From: Actinacidiphila yanglinensis
Lineage (GTDB): Bacteria; Actinomycetota; Actinomycetes; Streptomycetales; Streptomycetaceae
Direction of reading: 5' to 3'
Assembly (NCBI RefSeq): GCF_900107965.1
Contig: NZ_FNVU01000027.1
Coordinates: 1-64,000, forward strand
DNA: 64,000 bases
Position 1 is the stretch's first letter, and the number at the start of each line of letters is the position of its first letter. The notes beneath the pieces are model-generated. The model saw only the letters and a list, made by a program, of their open reading frames with translations. It was not told where the DNA came from and ran no database searches. Made by a program: the position numbers and the translations under genes. Of the stretch, positions 32,450 to 40,810 are shown piece by piece.

Positions 32450-32818
32450 GCCGGCGACATTAACACCCTCCCCCGCGCGCCGGCCTGTGGGAGATCCCCG
32501 GTTTACCGGCGGCGGACTGTGCCGATTTCCCTTTCCCCGCGGACCCGCGCATTTCCCGGCTGCTTTTCCCTCCGCGTATCGGCACCGCGGTTCCACGTGA
32601 CGCGAATTCCGGCCGCCACACGTCCACGGCGCCTTCCCTGTGGGAGGGCGACAGTTCTCGGCGGCCGGTGAGTGCATCGCGACGTACCGGCCCCCTGCAC
32701 TCTGCGCTTTCCTCGATGCGGGGCTCCGGCAGGTTCTCTCCCCCAGGACCGGCCGGCGCCCCCTCGCACGTCCGACCGCGAACCCCCGCGGGCCGCCCAC
32801 CGGCGAAAGGCCGAAGCC
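32450..32818. other. Divergent intergenic region, TetR / carotenoid oxygenase
   Basis: This is a 369-bp region with pyrimidine-rich tracts (about 32515-32590) and the TetR-proximal CATTAACACC motif. Promoters for both genes must lie here, but I see no near-consensus pair of hexamers and no gene. Confidence 0.4.
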
Positions 32819-34183
32819 GTGACCGTGTCCACCCCGCCCTACCTGACCGGGCACATGGCCCCCGTACCCGACGAGACGGAGGCCCGGGACCTCCCGGTGA
32901 CCGGTGTCCTGCCGCCCGAACTCACCGGGCGCTACTTCCGCAACGGACCCAATCCACTGCCCGGGGAGGACCCGGGCCACTGGTTCGGCGGCCACGGCAT
33001 GCTGCACGGGATCCGGCTGCGGGACGGCCGCGCGCGGTGGTACCGGAACCGCTGGGTGCGCACCTCCTTGCTGGCGGGCACGCCGCTGCTCGGCGGCGAC
33101 CTCGGCGTCGACCGGCGGGCGGTGACCGCCAACACCAACATCGTCGAGCATCACGGCAGGTTGCTCGCGCTGGTGGAGAACGGCTTCCCTCACGAGGTCA
33201 CCGGCGAGCTGGCCACGGTCGGCCCCTGCGACTTCGACGGCCGGCTCACGACGGCGATGACCGCGCACCCGAAGACCGATCCGGCCACCGGTGAACTGCA
33301 CTTCTTCGGCTACGCGTTCCGGCCGCCGTATCTCACCTACCACCGGCTCTCGGCCGACGGGACACGCCTCGACAGCACCGAGATCGCCGTCAAGGGCCCG
33401 ACGATGATGCACGACTTCGCCCTGACCGAGCACCACGCGGTCTTCCTCGACCTGCCGATGGTCCACCGGCCCGGCGCCCGCCTGCCGTTCACGTGGGACG
33501 AGGGGTACGGCGCCCGGCTCGGCGTCATGCCGCTGGACCGGCCCGGGCAGGTGCGGTGGCTGGAGACGGACCCCTGCTACGTCTTCCACGTGGGCAACGC
33601 CTTCGAGGACCGCGAGGGCACCATCGTCCTGGACGCATGCCGGTACGCCGCGAAGGACGCGGACGTCATGTGGGGCGGCATCGGCCCCGACGGCGCCGCC
33701 CGCGACCGGGCGACGGTGGACGCGGCGGTCGCACGGCTGCACCGCTGGACGATCGACACGGCGACGGGCCGCGTCACCGAGGCGCCGCTGATGGAGCGGG
33801 GCACGGAGTTCCCGACCATCGACGACGGCAGGACCGGGCGCGCCAACCGCTACCTGTACGCCGTGGCGTCACCGGCGGGTGGGAGCGCGCGCCCGGCGAT
33901 CACGCGCTACGACTCCGGCTCCGGCGACGTCACCGCCCACGAACTCCCCGCCGGCGTCCACCCCGGCGAGGCGGTGTTCGTGCCGAGCGCCGCGCCGGAC
34001 CGCGACGAGGGCGACGGGTGGCTGCTGTCCCTCACGACGACGGGTGACGGGAAGGCGTCGCAACTCCTCGTGCTGGACGCGACGGACCTCGCGGGTGCTC
34101 CGGTCGCCGCCGTGACGCTGCCCAGGGGCGTTCCCGCGGGGTTCCACGGCTCCTGGATCGCCGACCGCGAGGACGCCAACTGA
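32819..34183 (+). CDS. Carotenoid cleavage oxygenase / lignostilbene dioxygenase family protein
   Basis: This is a 454-residue non-haem iron oxygenase of the RPE65 family. The seven-bladed propeller begins LTGRYFRNGPNPLPGEDPG and HWFGGHGMLHGIRL. All four iron-binding histidines are visible: TAHPKTDP (about residue 145), MMHDFALTEHH (~198), YVFHVGNA (~259) and GFHGSW (~443). Members cleave C=C bonds of carotenoids, apocarotenoids or lignin-derived stilbenes. The start is GTG at 32819 with GAAAGG 8 nt upstream. There are no carotenoid biosynthesis genes here, so a stilbene or imported substrate is possible. TetR is divergent. Confidence 0.9.
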   Translation: MTVSTPPYLTGHMAPVPDETEARDLPVTGVLPPELTGRYFRNGPNPLPGEDPGHWFGGHGMLHGIRLRDGRARWYRNRWVRTSLLAGTPLLGGDLGVDRRAVTANTNIVEHHGRLLALVENGFPHEVTGELATVGPCDFDGRLTTAMTAHPKTDPATGELHFFGYAFRPPYLTYHRLSADGTRLDSTEIAVKGPTMMHDFALTEHHAVFLDLPMVHRPGARLPFTWDEGYGARLGVMPLDRPGQVRWLETDPCYVFHVGNAFEDREGTIVLDACRYAAKDADVMWGGIGPDGAARDRATVDAAVARLHRWTIDTATGRVTEAPLMERGTEFPTIDDGRTGRANRYLYAVASPAGGSARPAITRYDSGSGDVTAHELPAGVHPGEAVFVPSAAPDRDEGDGWLLSLTTTGDGKASQLLVLDATDLAGAPVAAVTLPRGVPAGFHGSWIADREDAN

Positions 34184-34242
34184 TCCGCGCCGCGCGGTCG
34201 GCCGCCTCCCACGTCGCTCCCCCGGCCGGGCAGTGGCAGAAG

Positions 34243-34267
34243 CACACCCCGGGCGGTGCGGGGTGTG
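34243..34267 (+). terminator. Hairpin terminator after carotenoid oxygenase gene
   Basis: CACACCCC pairs with GGGGTGTG (8 bp, 9-nt loop), 59 bp after the stop. The remaining sequence to 34436 shows no gene. Confidence 0.6.
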
Positions 34268-34436
34268 GACATCGGCCACCCCGGCCCCGCCGGCCGCTGC
34301 CTACGCTGCATCCGTGTGCGGTCGTCCGAGGAGACGGCGACGCCGCACAGACGTGCGGACGTGCGGTCGTTCGGGACCTGCCGGCGCCCGGCCGCGAGAA
34401 CGCGAGGACACCAGCAGTGGATCAGGAGTTCCCCCA

Positions 34437-35057
34437 GTGAGACCGAAGCACGGGATCGACGTCGACCGGATGAGGGCCTTCGCCGACGCGGTCTTCTCCA
34501 TCGCCATCACGCTCCTCGCCCTGGACATGGCGGTCCCCAAGGGACTGCCCTCGGGGCAACTCGGCCACGCCCTGAGGGAGGAGTTGCCCGCGGTCGCCGG
34601 GTACGCCCTCAGCTTCGTCGTGGTCGGTGCGCTGTGGCTGTCCCACCACCGGCTGTTCGGCATGGTGCGGGTGCTGGACCACGCGCTCCTCTACGTCGAG
34701 TTGGCGCTGCTCGCCCTCGTGGCGGCCCTGCCGTTCCCGACCCGGGTCATCAGCGACTACCACGACAGTGCCGTCGCGACGTCCCTGTACGCGGCGACGA
34801 TCTCGGCCGCCGCCCTCCTGATCACCGCGATGTTCCTGCTGCTGCGGATGCGGCCCGAGCTGCGCGGTGAGGAGGTGCGGGACGAGGCGGTCACCCACGC
34901 GGTGCTGCTGTCCGGCACGGTCGCGGCGGTGTTCGCCACGTCCGTCCCGCTGACGCTGATCTCACCGAGCGCGGCGGAGTACTGGTGGATCCTGGTCGTT
35001 CCCGTCCGGCGGTGGCTCAACCGCCGGCACCATCCGGTCGCCGAGGCCGTGGCGTGA
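34437..35057 (+). CDS. TMEM175-family membrane protein (DUF1211, putative K+ channel)
   Basis: This is a 206-residue protein with about six membrane segments. The first helix carries RMRAFADAVFSIAITLLALDM (about residues 10-30), matching the bacterial TMEM175 signature R...F[SA]D.VFAI.ITLL. Bacterial homologues form tetrameric potassium-selective channels. The start is GTG at 34437 with AGGAG 8 nt upstream. Its stop overlaps the GTG start of a small Cys-rich protein (GTGA), so the two are translationally coupled. Confidence 0.85.
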   Translation: MRPKHGIDVDRMRAFADAVFSIAITLLALDMAVPKGLPSGQLGHALREELPAVAGYALSFVVVGALWLSHHRLFGMVRVLDHALLYVELALLALVAALPFPTRVISDYHDSAVATSLYAATISAAALLITAMFLLLRMRPELRGEEVRDEAVTHAVLLSGTVAAVFATSVPLTLISPSAAEYWWILVVPVRRWLNRRHHPVAEAVA

Positions 35058-35272
35058 TCGACCGGTTCGCCGTTCCGGCCCTGCTCAGGGTCATCAGGTC
35101 CCTCGGGGTCCTCTACTGGTGCGCATGGCGGCGGTGGCGGCCCGAACCCGCACGGGACGCCCTCGTCTACCGGCTCGGCACCAGTCGGCAGCCGTGCGGC
35201 GGCCCCTTCTGTGACGGCTGCGACAGGTGCCGCCGGCAAAGGGCCCGGCGAAGCCCCGCGCCCCGGAACTGA
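35054..35272 (+). CDS. Small Cys-rich protein coupled to the TMEM175-like gene
   Basis: This is a 72-residue basic protein beginning VIDRFAVPALLRVIRSLGVL. It has an amphipathic or membrane-associated N-terminus and a cysteine cluster PCGGPFCDGCDRCRR near residues 48-62 (C-x4-C-x2-C-x2-C), suggestive of zinc or iron-sulfur binding. Its GTG start overlaps the TMEM175 stop codon in a GTGA, the strongest argument that it is translated. I do not recognise a family. It could be a channel partner or regulator. Confidence 0.6.
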   Translation: MIDRFAVPALLRVIRSLGVLYWCAWRRWRPEPARDALVYRLGTSRQPCGGPFCDGCDRCRRQRARRSPAPRN

Positions 35273-35320
35273 CCCGCCGGCGGCACGCGGACACCCGCAC
35301 GGCCGCCGCGTGTAGGGGGC

Positions 35321-36163
35321 TCAGACGTCGCGCCAGCGGGCGTTCGCCCAGGAGAACAGGCCGAAGGCGATCAGCCCGACGGCGATCAGAACCAGCAGCC
35401 ACGGGCCCGCGGGGGTATCGGCGAAGGACCGCAAGGTGTCGTCCATGCCTTTGGACTTGCCGGGCTCGTGCTGGACCGCTGCCGCTACGGCGAACCCGCC
35501 CGCCGTCGCGAAGAGCACTCCGCGCGACGTGCCACCGGACATGCCGAGAAAATCGACCGCTCGGCGTTGGGAACGTGACATCTGCGCCATCTTCAGGTGT
35601 TTCCGGAACTTGCGCATCAGGGCGCGCGCGGCAATCCACACACCGGCGCACGCGACGCCGATTCCGGCGATCGCGAGGATCCACTGGCCCCCGGACCATT
35701 CCAGCACCTTGGCCGTGACGTCGTCGGTCCGTTTGTCGGTCGAACCGCTGCCGCTGCCCTTCTCACCGGCCGCGTAGGCAAGTACGGAGTACGACACGAA
35801 GCCGTAGAAGACCGCCCGGCCGGCGGCCATCAGACGCTTCTGGGGCTTGCCCCCGTCCTTGCCGGGCTGCCCGAGCACGGCCTCCGAGACCCGCCACAGC
35901 GCCATGCCGACCAGGGCCGCGCCCAGCAGCCAGAGCAGGACGCTGCCGAACGGCTTGTGCGCGATCTCCGCGAGGGCCCCGCCCCGGTCCGCCTGGAGGC
36001 CGCCCCCGTCGGAGAACGCGATACGTACGGCGAGCACGCCGATCAGGAGATAGATCACGCCGCGGGCCACGAAGCCCGCACGTCCCCCGACCTCGACCGC
36101 TTTGCTGTCCGCGACGCGCTGTGCACCGCGCCGTCTCCCTGATCCTGCTGCTTCGGCTGTCAC
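35321..36163 (-). CDS. DUF1206 membrane protein
   Basis: This is a 280-residue integral membrane protein built of three repeats of a two-helix unit: GRAGFVARGVIYLLIGVLAV, AAGRAVFYGFVSYSVLAYAA and SGGTSRGVLFATAGGFAVAA each open a pair of helices. This is the DUF1206 pattern. The N-terminus (AEAAGSGRRRGAQRVADSK) is cytosolic and hydrophilic. The GTG start at 36163 lacks a clear ribosome site, so it may lie slightly downstream. Function is unknown in the family. It ends 48 bp from the convergent small Cys-rich gene. Confidence 0.85.
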   Translation of the reverse strand: MTAEAAGSGRRRGAQRVADSKAVEVGGRAGFVARGVIYLLIGVLAVRIAFSDGGGLQADRGGALAEIAHKPFGSVLLWLLGAALVGMALWRVSEAVLGQPGKDGGKPQKRLMAAGRAVFYGFVSYSVLAYAAGEKGSGSGSTDKRTDDVTAKVLEWSGGQWILAIAGIGVACAGVWIAARALMRKFRKHLKMAQMSRSQRRAVDFLGMSGGTSRGVLFATAGGFAVAAAVQHEPGKSKGMDDTLRSFADTPAGPWLLVLIAVGLIAFGLFSWANARWRDV

Positions 36164-36290
36164 ACGACGTCGGCTACCCGCGATTCGGGCGCAGCCACAA
36201 CCCGACGGGTCCGCTCGTCTGCGGGAGGTCGCGGGGGCGTCGTCCGGTCGGCGACCACGACGCTCCCCACGAGCTGTCCGAACACCGGGC

Positions 36291-37814
36291 TCAGACCTCC
36301 GCCCCCGTCGTCAGCAGGTGGGCGGCGCGCTCGGCGATGGCGAGCACGGTCGCGTTGGTCGGGGCGGAGACGACCGACGGCATGACCGAGGCGTCCGCGA
36401 CCCGCAGTCCGGTCGTCGACCGCACCCGCAACGACGGGTCGACCACGGCGAGTTCGTCGGTGCCGATCCGGCAGGTTCCCACCGGGTGGAAGTACGTGCT
36501 CGCGGTGGCCCGCAGGTAGGCGTGGCAGTCGCCGTCCGTGACGTCCGGCCCCGGGTGGAGCTCGCCGGTCACCCGGGATGCGAGCGCCTCGGCCCGGCCG
36601 AGTTCCCGTGCCAGCCGCAGGCCGGCGGCGAGGCGCTCCAGGTCGCGGTCGTCGGTGAGGTAGGCCGGGTCCAGCAGGGGCGGCACGGCCGGGTCGGCGC
36701 TGTCGAGCCGGAGCGTCCCCCTGCTCGCCGGGTCCATGAGCGAGAACAGGATCGAGTGGCCGCCCGGGGACGCACCCGTCCAGCGGGGCCGCAGTTCGGC
36801 CTCGACGAACAGCATGAGCAGGTCGGGCGCCACTTCCGCGGAGCTGCGGGCGAGCACCTGGGCCTCCGCGCCGGTACCGCCCGGCTGCGGCTCCTCCGTG
36901 GTGCCGTACACCACGTAACTGGTCACGTGGTCGTGCAGGTTGCCGCCGACGCCCGGCAGGTCGGCCACCACCTGGACGCCGGTGTCCCGGAGGTGGCCGG
37001 CGGGCCCGATCCCGGAGAGCAGCAGCAGGTGCGGCGAGCCGATCGCTCCTGCCGCCAGGACCGTCTCCCGCTCCGCCAGTGCGGTGTGCGTCCCGCCGTC
37101 GACGGTGTACTCGACGCCGCGGCAGTGGGTGCCGTCCATCAGCAGCCGCCGGGCGAGCGCGCCGGTGACCACGCGGAGGTTGGGACGGTCCAGCGCGGGC
37201 CGCAGATAGGCGTCGGCCGCGCTCTGCCGGCGGCCGGCCACGACGTTCGTCTCCCGCCACGAAACCCCCTCGGACTCCTGGCCGTTGCCGTCCTCCAGCG
37301 GCTTGTGCCCGGCCTCGACCGCCGCCCGGTACGCCGCCTCGGCCAGCGCGCTCGGCTCCGGCGGGGTCTCGATGCGCATCGGTCCGTCCGTGCCGCGCAC
37401 CCGGGGGTCGCGGCCCTCGGCGGTCTCGCTGCGCTGGAAGAAGGGCAGCAGTTCGCGGTGGTTCCAGCCGGTCGCGCCCTGGGCCTCCCACGCGTCGTAG
37501 CTCGCGGGGTGCCCGCGGTGGTGCACCATGCCGTTGATCGCACTGGACCCGCCGAGCACCTTCCCGCGCGGCCACGCGTGCACCGCGCCGCCGGTCCCGG
37601 CCTGGGCCGTGGTGGTGTACGCCCAGTCGACGCCGGAGCCCCACAGGGCGAACGAGGCGAGCGGATCGGGCAGGGACATCGCCTCCGGCCCGCTGTCCCC
37701 GCCGGCTTCGAGCAGGAGCACCCGGGTCCCCGGGTCCTCCGAGAGCCGGGCGGCCAGCACGCAACCCGCGGTTCCGGCCCCGACGACGACGTAGTCGCTG
37801 GTGGTGTCAGACAT
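36291..37814 (-). CDS. GMC-family FAD oxidoreductase (choline/alcohol dehydrogenase-like)
   Basis: This is a 507-residue flavoprotein of the glucose-methanol-choline family. The FAD Rossmann motif is YVVVGAGTAGCVLAARLSED (residues 8-27), GMC signature 1 is PRGKVLGGSSAINGMVHHRG, GMC signature 2 is LAAGAIGSPHLLLLSGIGP, and the catalytic His/Asn pair lies in STYFHPVGTCRIG and SAPTNATVLAIAERAA near the C-terminus. It oxidises an alcohol with transfer to O2 or quinone. The start is ATG at 37814 with GGAGGAG 4 nt upstream. It is divergent from the esterase/furan-synthase region, and an alcohol from that pathway is one possible substrate. Confidence 0.92.
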   Translation of the reverse strand: MSDTTSDYVVVGAGTAGCVLAARLSEDPGTRVLLLEAGGDSGPEAMSLPDPLASFALWGSGVDWAYTTTAQAGTGGAVHAWPRGKVLGGSSAINGMVHHRGHPASYDAWEAQGATGWNHRELLPFFQRSETAEGRDPRVRGTDGPMRIETPPEPSALAEAAYRAAVEAGHKPLEDGNGQESEGVSWRETNVVAGRRQSAADAYLRPALDRPNLRVVTGALARRLLMDGTHCRGVEYTVDGGTHTALAERETVLAAGAIGSPHLLLLSGIGPAGHLRDTGVQVVADLPGVGGNLHDHVTSYVVYGTTEEPQPGGTGAEAQVLARSSAEVAPDLLMLFVEAELRPRWTGASPGGHSILFSLMDPASRGTLRLDSADPAVPPLLDPAYLTDDRDLERLAAGLRLARELGRAEALASRVTGELHPGPDVTDGDCHAYLRATASTYFHPVGTCRIGTDELAVVDPSLRVRSTTGLRVADASVMPSVVSAPTNATVLAIAERAAHLLTTGAEV

Positions 37815-38276
37815 ATCTCTCCTCCAGTGGTTCGATGCCCGGAAGCCGCCGCGAACTCCGCGCGGCGAACGGCCCCGGCCGCGCCGGAACATGGCGGGAG
37901 ACGGACGGGTCCCGCGGCGGGCCACAGGTGCGCACCCGCACTCGTACGGGAGTGCGCTGACGCCGGGCCGTGTGTGCCGCCAGCGTAGGCAGGGGGTCAT
38001 CGGTATCCGATGTGGCGCGCCCACACACGGACCGCCCGCGGTGATGGGTTTCCCACGCCTTCCCGCGGACCGGCGGGCACCACCGCACCCGGCGCGCCCG
38101 AAGCATCCCGCGGCGCGGCCCGCACGTGTCCACCCGGGCTGTGCGGGTTCCACACCTGCGGCGCGAACGCGTGTTCCCGCCGGACATCGCTGCCCCCGGG
38201 AGGGGTCCGTAGCGTCGGAGGACGTGGGCTCGTTGCCGCAGCCCGACCTTCGATCGCCCAAGGGGAAGAAGACGAC
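37815..38276. other. Divergent intergenic region, GMC oxidoreductase / esterase
   Basis: This is 462 bp with no convincing gene. It is GC-rich and holds short inverted repeats. Promoters for both directions should be here; a possible minus-strand -10 TACGCT lies near 37982-37987. Confidence 0.4.
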
Positions 38277-38387
38277 ATGCAGACCCGAGGACTCCGCGCC
38301 GGAGCCGCCCGCAGCGCCCTCCGCGGCGCCGGGCCGTACTCGCCTCGACTGAGCCCGGGCCCGCTGTGCCCGCGTGCGGAGCGGTGA
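38277..38387 (+). CDS. 36-residue ORF coupled to the esterase gene
   Basis: The ATG at 38277 has a strong GGGGAAGAAG ribosome site and encodes a basic 36-residue peptide starting MQTRGLRAGAARSALRG. Its TGA stop shares its A with the ATG of the esterase (TGATG), so translation would be coupled. The sequence is Arg/Ala/Pro-rich and resembles no family I know. It may be a leader peptide or the stub of a gene shortened by deletion. Confidence 0.35.
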   Translation: MQTRGLRAGAARSALRGAGPYSPRLSPGPLCPRAER

Positions 38388-39385
38388 TGGCGCGCGACGC
38401 CGCCCCCGCCGGCCGGCGCGGTGGTCCGCGCCCGCCGTTCGACCCCGAGCTGGCCGGTCCGCTGAAGGACCTCGCGGCGGCGCTGCCCCCGCTGCTCCCG
38501 GACGGCATCGCCGCGGCGAGGGCCGGAGCGGCGGCCATGGCGCTGTCGCGCGGCCAGCTCGCCGGCGACGGGGTGTTCGCCGTCGAGGAGCATCTGGTCG
38601 ACGGGTACCAGGACGGGCCGCCGGTACGGGTGCTGCTGCTCAGGCCCGCGACCGCGGCGGGCTCCGCACCGGTGCTCCTCCACGTCCACGGCGGCGGCAT
38701 GGTGCTCGGCGACCCCACATCCGGGCTGGACGTCGTGCTGGACCTCGCGCTCGAACTGGGCGTCGTGGTGGCGTCGGTGGAGTACCGGCTGGCGCCCGAA
38801 CACCCGTACCCGGCGGCCCTGGAGGACTGCTACGCGGGGCTGACGTGGCTGGCCGAGCACGCCGACGAGGCGGGGGTCGACCCGGGCCGGATCGTGGTGG
38901 AGGGGGCGAGTGCCGGTGGCGGCCTCGCCGCCGCGGTGGCGCTGATGGCGCGCGACCGCGGGGGCCCGCGGCTGCTCGGTCAGATGCTGTCGTGCCCCAT
39001 GCTGGACGACCGCAACGACACCCTCTCCGGCTTCCAGATGGCCGGCGCCGGGCTGTGGGACCGCACCTCGAACAGGACGGGCTGGGACGCGCTGCTCGAC
39101 GGCGGGTCGGGGGGACCGGACGTCTCGCCGTACGCGGCACCGGCGCGCGCCGCCGACCTGGGCGGGCTGCCGCCCGCCTTCATCGACGTGGGCTCCGCGG
39201 AGACCTTCCGGGACGAGAGCGTGGCGTACGCGTCGAGGCTCTGGGCGGCGGGCGGCCGCGCCGAACTCCACGTGTGGCCGGGCGGGTTCCACGGTTTCGC
39301 GGTCATGGTCCCGGACGCGGCCCTCTCCCGGGACGCCAACGACGCGGGACTGCGCTGGCTGCGCCGCCTGCTCGCGCAGTCCTGA
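38387..39385 (+). CDS. Alpha/beta hydrolase fold-3 esterase (HSL-like)
   Basis: This is a 332-residue cytosolic esterase of the hormone-sensitive-lipase type. The oxyanion motif is HVHGGGMVLGDP (about residues 98-109), the nucleophile elbow is VEGASAGGGLAAA (Ser ~174), and a late Asp/His pair lies in DVGSAETFRDE and WPGGFHGFAVM. ATG 38387 has GGAG about 6 nt upstream. It hydrolyses short acyl esters; the substrate is unknown. It precedes the FAH-family and MfnB genes on the same strand and may belong to the same pathway, although a separate promoter seems likely before 39509. Confidence 0.88.
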   Translation: MARDAAPAGRRGGPRPPFDPELAGPLKDLAAALPPLLPDGIAAARAGAAAMALSRGQLAGDGVFAVEEHLVDGYQDGPPVRVLLLRPATAAGSAPVLLHVHGGGMVLGDPTSGLDVVLDLALELGVVVASVEYRLAPEHPYPAALEDCYAGLTWLAEHADEAGVDPGRIVVEGASAGGGLAAAVALMARDRGGPRLLGQMLSCPMLDDRNDTLSGFQMAGAGLWDRTSNRTGWDALLDGGSGGPDVSPYAAPARAADLGGLPPAFIDVGSAETFRDESVAYASRLWAAGGRAELHVWPGGFHGFAVMVPDAALSRDANDAGLRWLRRLLAQS

Positions 39386-39508
39386 GACGCCGCGACGTAC
39401 TGGACAAGGTGGTCCCGCGTTGCCATGATCAACTGAACCTCCTTTGCATTCTTTCCGGCCACCGAGGGGCGGACCGCACCCGGCGCGGCCCTGATCCCAA
39501 GGAGACCG

Positions 39509-40363
39509 ATGCATCTGATCAAGTACCGCGCACCGGACGGAACATCGGGCCTCGCGGTGAGCGACGCGGACGGTTTCACCCCGCTGCGGGACGCCTCCGA
39601 CCTGTCCACGCTGCTGCGCGAGCCGCTGTCGCGGATCCGGGCGGCGGTCGAGGAGGCCGCCGCCGGGCCGCGCCTCACGGCGGACGGGCTGCGGCTGCTG
39701 CCGCCGGCCGACGGGCGGATGGAGGTCTGGGGCGCGGGTGTCACCTACGAGCGCTCGCGTTCCGCCCGGATCGAGGAGAGCGGGAAGAGCGACGTCTACG
39801 GTGCGGTCTACCAGGCGGAGCGCCCCGAGCTGTTCTTCAAGTCCGCACCCTGGCGCGCCCTCACCGACGGGGACACCGCCGGTCTGCGCGCGGACGCGGA
39901 GTCCACCGTTCCCGAGCCCGAACTGGCCCTGGTCGTCAACCGGTTCGGCGAGATCGTGGCCGCGACCGGCTGCGACGACCTGACCGCGCGATCGATCGAG
40001 GGCGAGAACCCGCTGTACCTGCCGCAGGCGAAGACCTACATCGGCAGTTGCGTGCTGGGGCCCCGGCTGCGGCCGTGGTGGGAGATCGCGGACCCCGCCG
40101 CACTCGCCGTCACGCTCAGCATCCTGCGCTCCGGCACCGAGGTGTTCGCGGGCCGGACGTCGACCTCGCGGCTGCACCGCTCCTACGCCGAACTCGTCTC
40201 CTGGCTGTGCCGCGCGACGGACTTCCCGGACGGAGCCGTCCTCGCCACCGGCACCGGCATCGTGCCGGAAGCGGACTTCTCGCTGGAGAGCGGGGACACC
40301 GTCCGGATCGACATCGAGCAGGTCGGCGCCCTTGAGCACACGGTGGTCCGCGGCCCGGCCTGA
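39509..40363 (+). CDS. Fumarylacetoacetate hydrolase-family protein
   Basis: This is a 284-residue protein. The C-terminal FAH fold has metal ligands in EPELALVVN (about residue 132), GTGIVPEADFSLESGD and the flexible GAGVTYERSR segment near residue 74. In this subgroup relatives act as 2-keto-3-deoxy-sugar-acid dehydratases or hydrolases of acylpyruvates. It starts 123 bp after the esterase; a possible promoter is TGGACA-N17-CATGAT about 39399-39427. With an aldehyde dehydrogenase three genes on, a sugar-acid route (dehydratase plus semialdehyde dehydrogenase) is possible, as is participation in furan metabolism with MfnB. Neither is proven. Confidence 0.85.
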   Translation: MHLIKYRAPDGTSGLAVSDADGFTPLRDASDLSTLLREPLSRIRAAVEEAAAGPRLTADGLRLLPPADGRMEVWGAGVTYERSRSARIEESGKSDVYGAVYQAERPELFFKSAPWRALTDGDTAGLRADAESTVPEPELALVVNRFGEIVAATGCDDLTARSIEGENPLYLPQAKTYIGSCVLGPRLRPWWEIADPAALAVTLSILRSGTEVFAGRTSTSRLHRSYAELVSWLCRATDFPDGAVLATGTGIVPEADFSLESGDTVRIDIEQVGALEHTVVRGPA

Positions 40364-40764
40364 ACGCGACGGTGCGTCCGGGCCTCCGACCGCTACTGGC
40401 GGCAGCCGGCGCCGCCCCCGGCGAGCCGACGGACCCCCAACTGGACCGGACAGCAGGGGAGTTGTTCGCCACCCACACCACCGGCAGGCAGCCCGGGTTC
40501 GTGCTGCCGCAGCACTCCGGCAGCTGACGATCCCTCCCCGGCCTCCGCCGTTCGGCACGCCCGGCCGCACCCGACTTGCCCGCACCTCGACTCCCTCGCA
40601 TCCTCGCGCTCCCGGCCGCGCCCTTCGATCCGGCGTGTGCGGCGCTCCCGGGGGCGCGGGCCGTTCGTGCAGTGACCCGTTCGGGCCCGGTACGCCCTGC
40701 CCCGGGGTCGGTCGTCGCCGCAATGATGAACACACCGCACCGCACGTGATCCGGGCGGCTCCGC
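40364..40764. other. Gap between FAH-family gene and MfnB gene
   Basis: About 400 bp. A plus-strand frame from the FAH stop to a TGA at 40525-40527 reads plausibly at its end (QLDRTAGELFATHTTGRQP, then GFVLPQHSGS) and may be the tail of a lost gene, but it has no start or ribosome site. The rest to 40764 shows no gene. Confidence 0.35.
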
Positions 40765-40786
40765 CCACCTGCCGTGCGGCAGGTGG
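40765..40786 (+). promoter_or_regulatory. Perfect inverted repeat just upstream of the MfnB gene
   Basis: CCACCTGCC-gtgc-GGCAGGTGG is a perfect 9-bp stem with a 4-nt loop. It ends 3 nt before an ATG (40790) and 24 nt before the preferred TTG start (40811). As RNA it would bury the AGGTGG in front of the ATG; as DNA it could be an operator. Confidence 0.55.
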
Positions 40787-40810
40787 ACCATGCGAGGGAA
40801 GGAACCCACG

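Noticed and set aside
40371..40527. Short plus-strand frame after the FAH-family gene as a real gene
   Set aside because: It has no ribosome site and its first half is low-complexity; only the last ~30 residues look protein-like, so it is mentioned only as a possible remnant.
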